64,000 bases of DNA from Paraprevotella clara YIT 11840. GTDB lineage: Bacteria; Bacteroidota; Bacteroidia; Bacteroidales; Bacteroidaceae. The notes under the pieces were generated by a model, which was not told the DNA's origin, did not search any database, and was given only the letters and a program-made list of their open reading frames with translations. The DNA is taken from assembly GCF_000233955.1 (NCBI RefSeq), contig NZ_JH376579.1, forward strand, positions 124,001 to 188,000, read 5' to 3'. Position 1 is the stretch's first letter, and each line of letters starts with the position of its first letter. The translations under genes and the position numbers were made by a program. Positions 36,370-45,144 of this stretch are shown here, piece after piece.

Positions 36370-36562
36370 AACCGTTCGGCATTTGATTGATACTATCCGC
36401 AAAGATATTCATTTTTCCATACGATGCCGTGAATTACTTTCTTTTTTTCTATTCCGGGATGTAAAAACGGCTCCAAAAGTCCTTATTCGCATAAACCGGA
36501 TACATTTCGAACAGTTTTGTCCTTCCACCATACAAGTTGATTAAGAGTACATTGAAAGTCTA

Positions 36563-36763
36563 TCTCTTAGTAAGAGAGCGATTGCATAATTATGCAATCC
36601 TATAACACCCTCAAAGATAAGCAAAAGGACGAAATCCGCAAAACAAAATGCATGTTTTAATGCAACAAAGACTATAATTAAGTTCACCAAATAAGCATTT
36701 GACTCTTCATTTTGTAAGTGTAACTGCCCGTTGTAAATGAAATGTCGCTCTCTTACTAAGAGA
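36563..36763. promoter_or_regulatory. Putative invertible (phase-variable) promoter segment A/B
   Basis: TCTCTTAGTAAGAGAGCGA at 36563-36581 is repeated inverted at 36745-36763, bounding about 163 bp. Inside, on the minus strand, TTTG (36642-36639), a 19 bp spacer and TATCTTTG (36619-36612) make a perfect Bacteroidetes promoter. As read it points toward the M6 protease (start 36369). After inversion about the repeat centres it would lie at 36707-36714 facing the LRR gene at 36839 with a ~125-base leader. A perfect 18 bp palindrome, ATTGCATAATTATGCAAT (36581-36598), sits just inside the left repeat. The same repeat flanks a promoter at 58419-58624. The remainder of the 36370-36838 gap shows no gene. 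Confidence 0.75.
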
Positions 36764-36838
36764 GCAACCGGTTCGCAGAAAGAATAAAAGCGGACAAAAA
36801 GAGGCTAAAAACTATTTTCTAATTAAAAACAAACGTTT

Positions 36839-39322
36839 ATGAAGAAGTATCTACTCTCTATTCTATTCGCCATGTTCGGCATCATCACTTATGCACAAAA
36901 CGAACCGGCCATCACGCTTACCGCCAAGGTGGAAGGCAAGCCATTGACACTGAACTTCGCCGTTTCCGAAGCTGGTCACAAATTCAAAGTAGACTGGGGA
37001 GACGGAAATTTGGTTGAGACTGAAGAAATAGCCGTTGACGATGGTTGGACTACCACCACAGTGACAGGCACTCCTTTAGGAGAAGGCAAAATCAGTGTTT
37101 ATGGCGAAAAACTTGTGGTGCTCGACTGTAGTTATGCAGCCAATGACGGTACCAAACTTACGGCCTTGGACGTAACAAAAGCCACGGACTTGACCAAGTT
37201 GACTTGCAACACTCATGAAATCACGACCCTCGATGTGAGCAAGAATGTGAATTTGACAGAGTTGGTGTGCAGCAATAATCCTATCACCTCACTTGACCTT
37301 TCGGCCAATACCCAACTGACCTCGCTCGACGGAACCAACATGTCGCTTACGGAAATCGACGTGACAAAGAACACGGCTCTCAAAAAACTGATGCTGAACG
37401 ACAACCAGATTGAATCCATCGACCTTTCGGCCAACCCGGAACTAAGCACGCTCAACATCAACAACAACCTGCTGAGCGAGATAGACCTGAGCCAAAACAC
37501 GGCTTTGGCCACAGTCAATATACAATCTAACAAATTAAGCACGTTGGATTTGTCTATGTGCGATAAGTTAAGCGTAGTTTTCTGCAACGGCAACGAAATT
37601 ACCTCGCTCAAAGTGGGAAGCGTCAAAACCAGATTGAATTGCTCCGACAACCGCCTCTCGCTCGCCAACCTGCCATTGCCGGGAAGCAAATATTTCATTT
37701 ATGCCCCGCAAAAAGGCATGCCCGTCGCCCAGCGTATCTGGCCCGGTGAGACGATAGACCTTTCCGCACAGGACAACCTCACCGGACTGGCCGCCGAAGC
37801 ACAAAAGACCACATTCGTATGGAAGACAGGCGACACCGAACTGCAAGAAGGTACGGACTACACTGTGGAAAACAATGTATTCACGTTCCTGAAAGCTTTC
37901 GACGAACCTGTTTATTGTGAAATGGCCACAGCCGCTTTCCCGGACTTCGCCGACGCCAATATATTCAAGACGGAAAACGTGACCGTGGAAACCGAACCGG
38001 AACTCTACTTGACACTCACGGCACAGGTAGACGGAAACGAACGTAACCTGACTTTCGCTTCTACGACCGAAGCCAACCGCATCATCGTGGACTGGGGCGA
38101 CGGCAAACGAGTGGCCAGTGAGGTTATCGCAATGGCAGACGAATACGGAACGACTACCACCGTAACCGGTACACCCGCAGGAGAGGGCCACATCAAAATC
38201 TACGCCCGTGAAATCTCAGTCTTCGGCTGCGACTCACGTGTGGACGGCGCACAAGTGACTGCCATCAACACATCAGCGGCCACCGACCTCCGTGAACTGA
38301 ACGTGTATACCAACGCACTGACGATACTCGACGTGAGCAAAAACACGGCGTTGGAAGTGCTGAACTGCTACAACAACCCCATCACGGCACTGGATCTCTC
38401 TGCAAACACCATGCTCAAAACCTTGGACGCAAAGAACATGGAACTCACGGAAATCGACCTCGCGGCAAACACCGCGCTCAACAAGCTGACACTGAGCGAC
38501 AACAAACTCACGGGAATCGACCTGGGCAAGAACACAGAACTCACAAGCCTGTACATACTGAACAATCAGATTGCGGACATAGACCTGAGCAACAACACCA
38601 AACTGACCTACGTCAGCCTCAACGGAAACAAACTGACTTCGCTCGACGTGACGGCGTGCAAGGAGTTAGGTTCGCTGTTCTGCATGAACAACCAACTGAC
38701 GGAACTCAAGGCTGACAACGTGACCAAAAGCGTGAATTGCAGCAAGAACAACTTCACACTCGCCACTCTTCCTGCATTGGGTTGCAACACTTACACCTAT
38801 GCCCCACAAAATGCCATGCAGATTGCAGCGGAAGTAAAAGCGGGCGAGACCGTAGACCTCTCGGCACAGGACAATATCTCCGGACTGCTTGATTGCAAAG
38901 TAAAAACCACTTATACTTGGTTGACCGAAGACGGTGAGGCTCTCGTGGCCGGAACAGACTATACCGAAGAGGAGGGCGTGTTCACGTTCTTGGTGAAACA
39001 AGACGTGCCCGTGTACTGCGAAATGACCACCGCCGCATTCCCGAAATTCAGCGGTTCAAATACGTTCAAGACCACAACCACACTCGTAGAAGGCGGAAGC
39101 AGCATAGAAGGCACACGCCACAATGCTCCTGTCATTACGGCCACGCGTGGCAACGTCCTGATAACGGGACTGGCAAACGGTTGCGATGTGAAGGTTTACA
39201 ACCTGTCCGGACAGACCATTGCCGTACAGACTTCAACCGGAAATGCCGTAAACTTCAGTCTCGAACCGGGCTTGTATATTGTAAAAGCGAATCACATTTC
39301 ATGTAAAGTAAACGCTCAATAA
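36839..39322 (+). CDS. Secreted leucine-rich-repeat protein with internal duplication and T9SS-like C-terminus
   Basis: An 827-residue surface or secreted protein with signal peptide (ends near ITYAQ). Two copies of a ~370-residue unit lie in tandem (about 24-390 and 390-770). Each begins with a WGDG-containing beta domain (VDWGDGNL / VDWGDGKR), continues with about ten LRR-like repeats of 21 residues (LDVSKNTALEVLNCYNNPITA pattern), and ends with a beta domain (DLSAQDN...YCEMATAAFP / YCEMTTAAFP). The last ~80 residues (GNVLITGLANGCDVKVYNLSGQT...GLYIVKANHISCKVNAQ) are a type IX secretion-like sorting domain. It is probably a surface adhesin or binding protein. It lies next to an invertible promoter that faces away from it as read. 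Confidence 0.85.
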   Translation: MKKYLLSILFAMFGIITYAQNEPAITLTAKVEGKPLTLNFAVSEAGHKFKVDWGDGNLVETEEIAVDDGWTTTTVTGTPLGEGKISVYGEKLVVLDCSYAANDGTKLTALDVTKATDLTKLTCNTHEITTLDVSKNVNLTELVCSNNPITSLDLSANTQLTSLDGTNMSLTEIDVTKNTALKKLMLNDNQIESIDLSANPELSTLNINNNLLSEIDLSQNTALATVNIQSNKLSTLDLSMCDKLSVVFCNGNEITSLKVGSVKTRLNCSDNRLSLANLPLPGSKYFIYAPQKGMPVAQRIWPGETIDLSAQDNLTGLAAEAQKTTFVWKTGDTELQEGTDYTVENNVFTFLKAFDEPVYCEMATAAFPDFADANIFKTENVTVETEPELYLTLTAQVDGNERNLTFASTTEANRIIVDWGDGKRVASEVIAMADEYGTTTTVTGTPAGEGHIKIYAREISVFGCDSRVDGAQVTAINTSAATDLRELNVYTNALTILDVSKNTALEVLNCYNNPITALDLSANTMLKTLDAKNMELTEIDLAANTALNKLTLSDNKLTGIDLGKNTELTSLYILNNQIADIDLSNNTKLTYVSLNGNKLTSLDVTACKELGSLFCMNNQLTELKADNVTKSVNCSKNNFTLATLPALGCNTYTYAPQNAMQIAAEVKAGETVDLSAQDNISGLLDCKVKTTYTWLTEDGEALVAGTDYTEEEGVFTFLVKQDVPVYCEMTTAAFPKFSGSNTFKTTTTLVEGGSSIEGTRHNAPVITATRGNVLITGLANGCDVKVYNLSGQTIAVQTSTGNAVNFSLEPGLYIVKANHISCKVNAQ

Positions 39323-39338
39323 TACAACACATATACCG

Positions 39339-39373
39339 GAGAGGAGGGTAAGACAAGTTCTCATCCTCCTCTC
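39339..39373 (+). terminator. Hairpin between LRR gene and metalloprotease operon
   Basis: GAGAGGAGG (39339-39347) pairs perfectly with CCTCCTCTC (39365-39373) around a 17-base loop and is followed by TTATCTT. It lies 17 bp after the LRR stop and probably separates that gene from the downstream operon. Confidence 0.7.
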
Positions 39374-39419
39374 TTATCTTCTACTGTCTACAAATCAATC
39401 ATTCAAAAATAAGACGATC

Positions 39420-42026
39420 ATGAGAAAAGGTACAGGAATAGCTTTCGTCTTGTTGGCCACCCTGGCTGTTTGCCAGCCGACTGAGGCCAAAAGAAAGAGC
39501 AAAAAGAACAAGAATGCAATAGCAGCACTGGTAAAAGACTCCGTCAATGCCGATTATAAAAAAGTGACTAAAAACGCCGCTGTACAGAAAGGCTTGTTCA
39601 CCACCTTATACAATGCCAAAGAAGGAAAACTTTACTTCGAAATCCCGGACTCCGCTTTCGGGCGCACCTATATCCTGGCCAACCGTGTAGCGGCTACGAG
39701 CAACACGCGAGATTTTGTAGCCGGACAAATTGCCACACAGCCTTTATTGATTCGCTTCAGCAAGGACGAACGAAACGTGTACATACACCAAATACAAAGC
39801 AGCGACATCGTAGCGGGGACAGACCCTATAGAGTCGGCTTTCGACAAGAACTTTTATGACCCCGTGTTGAAAGGGTTTAAAATCGCGGCTCAAAACGGAA
39901 AGAACGTGGTGATCGACGTCACGGCCTTCTTCGGTGCCAACGAAAAAGCCATCAGTCCTATCAAGACTGATAATCCGTTAAGCAAATTGCTCGGAGGGGC
40001 CAACTCGCTCAAAGGAACTTTCGTGCCGGATGCCTCCGGTATCGTCAGCTCGAAATGTTTCCCGGAAAACATCGAAATCAAGAGCCGTCTTTCATTCACC
40101 CTCACCCCGCTCGGCCAACCTTACTCGGTCATCATGCACCGTTCACTCTTCGCATTGCCTGACGACCCGATGCCGATGCGCCTGCAAGACAATCGCGTAG
40201 GTTTTTTCTACTCCGACAAGAGCATATACACTTCGGAACAAGACCGCCTCATCCGGCGCACATTCATCCATCGTTGGCGTTTGGAACCGAAGAAAGAGGA
40301 CTTGGACAAATACTTCCAAGGCGAACTGGTGGAACCGCAGAAACCCATCGTGTTCTACGTAGATTCCGCTTTCCCCGAAAAGTGGCGCACGGCCATCCAT
40401 CAGGGAATAGAAGACTGGAACACAGCTTTCGAGACCGCCGGTTTCAAAAACGCCATCAAAGCTGTGGATTATCCTAAAAACGACCCGGACTTCGACCCGG
40501 ACGACATGCGTTACAGTTGCTTCAAATACGCTGCAACAGCCACAGCCAACGCCATGGGACCCAGCCATGTGGATCCGCGTACGGGCGAAATCCTTACCGG
40601 TGACGTCATCTGGTACCACAACATCATTTCTCTGCTCCACAACTGGCGTTTCGTACAGACAGGAGCGGTAGACCCAAGAGTACGTTGCCAGGTATTCGAC
40701 GACGACGTGATGCGCGAATCCATCCGTTATGCAGCCGCTCACGAAATCGGTCACACGCTCGGCCTCATGCACAATATGGGGGCAAGCTACTCCTTCCCCG
40801 TAGATTCGTTACGCAGTCCCTCTTTCACACAGAAGTACGGTACGACACCGAGTATCATGGACTACGCCCGCAACAACTTCGTCGCCCAGCCGGGCGATGT
40901 GGAACGGGGGGTGAAACTGACACCGCCCGTATTGGGTGTGTACGACATCCACGCCATCAACTGGGGCTACCGTCTGATTCCCGGTGCCTCGACTCCCGAA
41001 TCCGAAAAACCGACATTGGACCAGTGGATAGCCGAAAAGGCCGGAGACCCCATGTATGAATTCGGAGCACAACAGCTTTTCGGCACCGTGGACCCGACCG
41101 ACCAAACGGAGGACTTGGGCAACGACCATATCAAAGCCGGCGACTACGGCATCAGCAACCTCAAGATTCTGATGCAAAACCTCGAAACATGGAACATGGA
41201 ACGCGGCGAACGTTACGACGAGATGGAAAACATGTACCGTGAAATCGTCAACCAATACACCCGCTACCTGCGCCACGTCATGCCTTATATCGGAGGTATC
41301 CGTTACGAAGAGATACGGCAAGGCGACGGCAAGGAAACCTCCAAACACTATATCGACCGCGACCGGCAGCGTGAAGCCATGCTTTGGTTGTTGGAACAAG
41401 CCCGTACCTACAACGAGTGGCTGACAGTGAAAGAGCTGATCGGTAAATTTGAAATCAACATGAACGTAAACGACAAATTGCAGACCATGATTGTCAGCTC
41501 ACTCATCAACTCGGCCACACTTTACCGTATTCAAGAAGGCGGTCTCGTGGATCCGGTACACAATTTCCGGCTCGACGAATATCTGAACGAGGTCACCACA
41601 GCCCTCTTCAAGGCCCCGACCGGAGGCCGTTTGTCTGATGCCGAACAGAGCTTGCAAGCCGCGGCCATCGCCCTCATGTTGAAAAATACGGGACTGGCTC
41701 CTACGGCAAAGGCCTCGACAAGCCTCACGGGAGATGCGGCCGCACTCCACACAGGCGCCATCGGCCAACCGACGACACCGGAAGATGCTTTCGACGAAAT
41801 GACTTCAAGCTTCCCTTGCTCTTGCGGCATGAGTCACGGCAACGAGTTTGCCCGTATCAACTTCGGACTGCCCACGCTGACAAAGGAACAAATCGGCGCT
41901 CTCATGACCGGACGCTTGCGCAAGGTGCTCAGCCTTTATAAGTCGCGCCGCGCTGCTGCAACCGGTTCCACTAAAGATTTCTACGATTATCAGATTCTGC
42001 TCATCGAGCGGACATTTGCCAATTAA
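39420..42026 (+). CDS. Secreted zinc-dependent metalloprotease (DUF5117/DUF5118 type)
   Basis: An 868-residue exported protease with signal peptide (MRKGTGIAFVLLATLAVCQPTEAK). An N-terminal DUF5118/DUF5117-like region (AKEGKLYFEIPDSAFGRTYILANRVA) is followed by the metzincin motif HEIGHTLGLMH (His 441, Glu 442, His 445, His 451) and SIMDYARNNF, a Met-turn. The C-terminal third is helical. Its place 12 bp before a SusC/SusD pair suggests that it cleaves proteins at the cell surface or periplasm to supply peptides for that transporter, in analogy to RagAB. There is no T9SS-type tail. It heads a four-gene operon that ends at 47902. Confidence 0.9.
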   Translation: MRKGTGIAFVLLATLAVCQPTEAKRKSKKNKNAIAALVKDSVNADYKKVTKNAAVQKGLFTTLYNAKEGKLYFEIPDSAFGRTYILANRVAATSNTRDFVAGQIATQPLLIRFSKDERNVYIHQIQSSDIVAGTDPIESAFDKNFYDPVLKGFKIAAQNGKNVVIDVTAFFGANEKAISPIKTDNPLSKLLGGANSLKGTFVPDASGIVSSKCFPENIEIKSRLSFTLTPLGQPYSVIMHRSLFALPDDPMPMRLQDNRVGFFYSDKSIYTSEQDRLIRRTFIHRWRLEPKKEDLDKYFQGELVEPQKPIVFYVDSAFPEKWRTAIHQGIEDWNTAFETAGFKNAIKAVDYPKNDPDFDPDDMRYSCFKYAATATANAMGPSHVDPRTGEILTGDVIWYHNIISLLHNWRFVQTGAVDPRVRCQVFDDDVMRESIRYAAAHEIGHTLGLMHNMGASYSFPVDSLRSPSFTQKYGTTPSIMDYARNNFVAQPGDVERGVKLTPPVLGVYDIHAINWGYRLIPGASTPESEKPTLDQWIAEKAGDPMYEFGAQQLFGTVDPTDQTEDLGNDHIKAGDYGISNLKILMQNLETWNMERGERYDEMENMYREIVNQYTRYLRHVMPYIGGIRYEEIRQGDGKETSKHYIDRDRQREAMLWLLEQARTYNEWLTVKELIGKFEINMNVNDKLQTMIVSSLINSATLYRIQEGGLVDPVHNFRLDEYLNEVTTALFKAPTGGRLSDAEQSLQAAAIALMLKNTGLAPTAKASTSLTGDAAALHTGAIGQPTTPEDAFDEMTSSFPCSCGMSHGNEFARINFGLPTLTKEQIGALMTGRLRKVLSLYKSRRAAATGSTKDFYDYQILLIERTFAN

Positions 42027-42038
42027 AAGCATTACACC

Positions 42039-45000
42039 ATGGGAAAAAGAATAACTGCGCTGTTTATCGGCGCCTTATGTCTGGCCGGGGGACTGGCGGC
42101 ACAAACTCCACAACCCATATTAAAAGGCAAGGTGATAGACCGCGGAGGCGAGACTGTCATCGGAGCCCACGTCAAATGGAAGAATGCACAAGGAGGAGCC
42201 GTAACCGATCTGGACGGTAACTTTTCGATTCCGGAAACAGGAACGGAACTGGTCATCTCATTCCTCGGATACAAAACCCAGACCATCAAAATCAAACCCG
42301 GACAGAAAAACCTGGTAGTCACGTTGGAAGACGACGCACAGGATCTGGACGAACTCGTCGTAGTAGGATACGGTACACAAAAGAAAGCTTCGCTCACCGG
42401 CTCCATCGAGACCATCAAGAGCGAAGACCTGCTGAGCCTGCCGACGGCCAATCTCGACGAAGCTCTTTACGGTCAGGTGGCCGGTCTGCAGGTCATGCAA
42501 ACCACCGGTGACCCGAGTAGTGCCAAGGAAGCTAACCTGCATATCCGGGGTATCAATAATTCTCCTTTACTTGTCATCGACGGCGTACCGCGTTTCGGTA
42601 CGACCACCAGCGACGGGGAAATGCGTCTGTCCGACCTGAATCCTGACGACATAGAAAGCATCTCCATCCTGAAAGATGCCGCTGCCGCAGCGGTCTACGG
42701 TGCCCGCGCCGCCAACGGGGTGATTTTAGTACAGACCAAACGGGCGTCCGGCAACCAAAAAGTGTCGGTCAACTACCGAGGCCAGATGAATATCCAGCAA
42801 GCCACGCAATTGCCGGACTTCCTCGATGCCTACGAATACGCCAAGCTCTACAACCGTGCAGTGGAGAACACGCCGGGTACGGCCAATGCGGCCTACACTC
42901 CCGAACAGTTGGAAATGATACGCACGCACTCCAATCCGAACGTGTACGGCGATGAAAACCTGCTGGATTATCTGGACAACGTGGGCTACACCACTACGCA
43001 CAGCGTATCGGCCAACGGAGGTAACCAATACGTAAAATACTACATCTCGGGCGGATATACCCATTCCAAAGGTTTGTACAGCGGAGTCAACCGCGACCGT
43101 TTCAACTATTCAGCCAAACTGGATGCTACACTGACCAAAGGACTTGTGCTCTCGCTCGACATTACCGGTTCGCGCTCCAACAGCAAGAATTCCAGTTATA
43201 CGACCATCGACAACGCCTACAACTCCTCTCCCCTCCAGGTATTGCGGTTTGACAATGGCTATCTGGCCAGCGTGGACGGCAGCAACCCGCTCATCAACGT
43301 GGAAGGCCTTGGAGGCTACATCAAAGACACGGGAAAGATGAACACCATTACGGCCAATTTGCGTTGGGAGCTGCCTTGGGTGAAAGGCCTCTCTGTCTAT
43401 GCCCGGGCTACGTTCGACAACAATACCCGCATGGAGAAGACCTTCGACAAACCCGTTACGCTTTACACCTACGACCAGCAGACGGGACAGTTCGATACCG
43501 ACCCGAATACGGTCTACCCGACCGCCAAAGTCTCCATCGAACAAATCGACCGTTTCGTAGACAACCAGCTTTATGAAGCCGGAATAAATTATAACCGTAC
43601 GTTTGCCGCCAAACACGACGTAGGCGCCATGCTCGTAGCCAACTACCAACAGACGCACAACCAATACATGACGGGCGAAAACCAGAACGCCAGCATCTAT
43701 CCGGAAACGATCGGGACAGCCGTGACCGCACGCCTGTTGGGCAGCGAGACTTACAACCAGCGTGCGTCCCTCATCGGACGACTGAACTACGGTTATGACT
43801 ACCGTTACTTTGTGGAAGCCAGTTTCCGTGTAGACGGTTCCACTTATTTCCACCCCGATCATCGGTGGGGCTTCTTCCCTTCGGTATCGGCCTCGTGGGT
43901 GCTGTCTAACGAAACGTTCTTCAAAAACTGGAAACAAAAAGTGCTCTCCAATGTCAAATTCCGGGCTTCCACAGGTCTGCTCGGCGACGACGGACTGGTC
44001 GGAGAGTACTCTTACCTACTCACTTATATAGAGTCTACAAGAGAGGGTTATAACATAGGAGGTAATTACCGTCCGGGCATCATTATGTCTACAGGCAATT
44101 ATCCCAATCCCGAACTGACGTGGGGAAAGTCGCACGACTATAACATCGCTGCCGACCTGGGGTTCTGGGACAACCGCTTCGGCCTGACCTTCGAACACTA
44201 TTGGCGTTACGAAACGGACAAAATCACAGCCGCCCCGTCCTATCTCTACCCGCCCTCGACCGGCGTGGACGGCAACGTGCCCAACATGAACTTCAGCAAA
44301 CTGAAAGCCTGGGGTTGGGACTTGACATTGACCCACCGCAACACCGTCGGCAAGGTGAAGTACAACGTAGATCTGACACTGGCCAAGAGTCAGGACAAAT
44401 ATCTGGATTTCGGCGATGAGTCGAGCGTTACTCCTAACCTGCGCCGTGTGGGACGCAGCAGCATGGTATGGTCGATGTATGAAGCCGAAGGCCTGTTCCA
44501 GTCGCAAGAAGAGATTGACAACTGGCCGCTCGATCAGGACGGACAGGGCAACGCCACACTGGCTCCCGGCGACATCAAGTACAAAGACCAGGACGGCAAT
44601 CACGTACTCGACACTAAAGACTTGATTTACGTGAAAAATTCTTCCAACCCGGACTTTAATTTCAGTCTGCGCCTCGGTGCAAGTTACAAAGGATTTTTCG
44701 TCAACGTCATGTTCCAAGGCGCCACAGGTTACCAACAGAACATCAAGGAGCTTTACACCACGAACAGCGGAAGCTTACAGCGGTTCCAGAAATACCATCT
44801 GACGGACACTTGGACACCGGACAATCCCGGTGCCTCACTGCCGCGCATCAAATTTGCCACGGCTAATGACAACAACCGTAAAGAGTCAACTTTCTGGGTA
44901 AGAGACTGCGACTTCCTGCGCCTGAAATCCCTGTCATTGGGCTACGCCCTGCAACCGGCCGTGCTGAAGAAACTCAAGTTGACGTCGGCCAGCATTGCCT

Positions 45001-45119
45001 TGCAAGGCAGTAACCTGGTCACTTGGTCTTCACTCAGCGACTTGGGGATGGACCCGGAATCGTTGCGCGGCTATCCTATCCAACGTTCTTACGGAATCAC
45101 CTTGAATTTAGGTTTCTAA
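42039..45119 (+). CDS. SusC/RagA family TonB-linked outer membrane transporter
   Basis: A 1026-residue TonB-dependent transporter: signal peptide (GGLAAQ), a carboxypeptidase-like beta domain (GKVIDRGGETVIGAHVKWKNAQGGAVTDLDGNF), a TonB box region with LDELVVVGYGTQKKASLTGSI, a plug domain (NLDEALYGQVAGLQVMQTTGDP...IRGINNSPLLVIDGVPRFG) and a C-terminal barrel ending TLNLGF. These proteins import oligosaccharides or peptides with a SusD lid lipoprotein. The upstream protease and absence of glycoside hydrolases suggest peptides or protein fragments. It is separated by 25 bp from susD. Confidence 0.94.
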   Translation: MGKRITALFIGALCLAGGLAAQTPQPILKGKVIDRGGETVIGAHVKWKNAQGGAVTDLDGNFSIPETGTELVISFLGYKTQTIKIKPGQKNLVVTLEDDAQDLDELVVVGYGTQKKASLTGSIETIKSEDLLSLPTANLDEALYGQVAGLQVMQTTGDPSSAKEANLHIRGINNSPLLVIDGVPRFGTTTSDGEMRLSDLNPDDIESISILKDAAAAAVYGARAANGVILVQTKRASGNQKVSVNYRGQMNIQQATQLPDFLDAYEYAKLYNRAVENTPGTANAAYTPEQLEMIRTHSNPNVYGDENLLDYLDNVGYTTTHSVSANGGNQYVKYYISGGYTHSKGLYSGVNRDRFNYSAKLDATLTKGLVLSLDITGSRSNSKNSSYTTIDNAYNSSPLQVLRFDNGYLASVDGSNPLINVEGLGGYIKDTGKMNTITANLRWELPWVKGLSVYARATFDNNTRMEKTFDKPVTLYTYDQQTGQFDTDPNTVYPTAKVSIEQIDRFVDNQLYEAGINYNRTFAAKHDVGAMLVANYQQTHNQYMTGENQNASIYPETIGTAVTARLLGSETYNQRASLIGRLNYGYDYRYFVEASFRVDGSTYFHPDHRWGFFPSVSASWVLSNETFFKNWKQKVLSNVKFRASTGLLGDDGLVGEYSYLLTYIESTREGYNIGGNYRPGIIMSTGNYPNPELTWGKSHDYNIAADLGFWDNRFGLTFEHYWRYETDKITAAPSYLYPPSTGVDGNVPNMNFSKLKAWGWDLTLTHRNTVGKVKYNVDLTLAKSQDKYLDFGDESSVTPNLRRVGRSSMVWSMYEAEGLFQSQEEIDNWPLDQDGQGNATLAPGDIKYKDQDGNHVLDTKDLIYVKNSSNPDFNFSLRLGASYKGFFVNVMFQGATGYQQNIKELYTTNSGSLQRFQKYHLTDTWTPDNPGASLPRIKFATANDNNRKESTFWVRDCDFLRLKSLSLGYALQPAVLKKLKLTSASIALQGSNLVTWSSLSDLGMDPESLRGYPIQRSYGITLNLGF

Positions 45120-45144
45120 GTCTAACTTCTTAAAACGAATCGTT

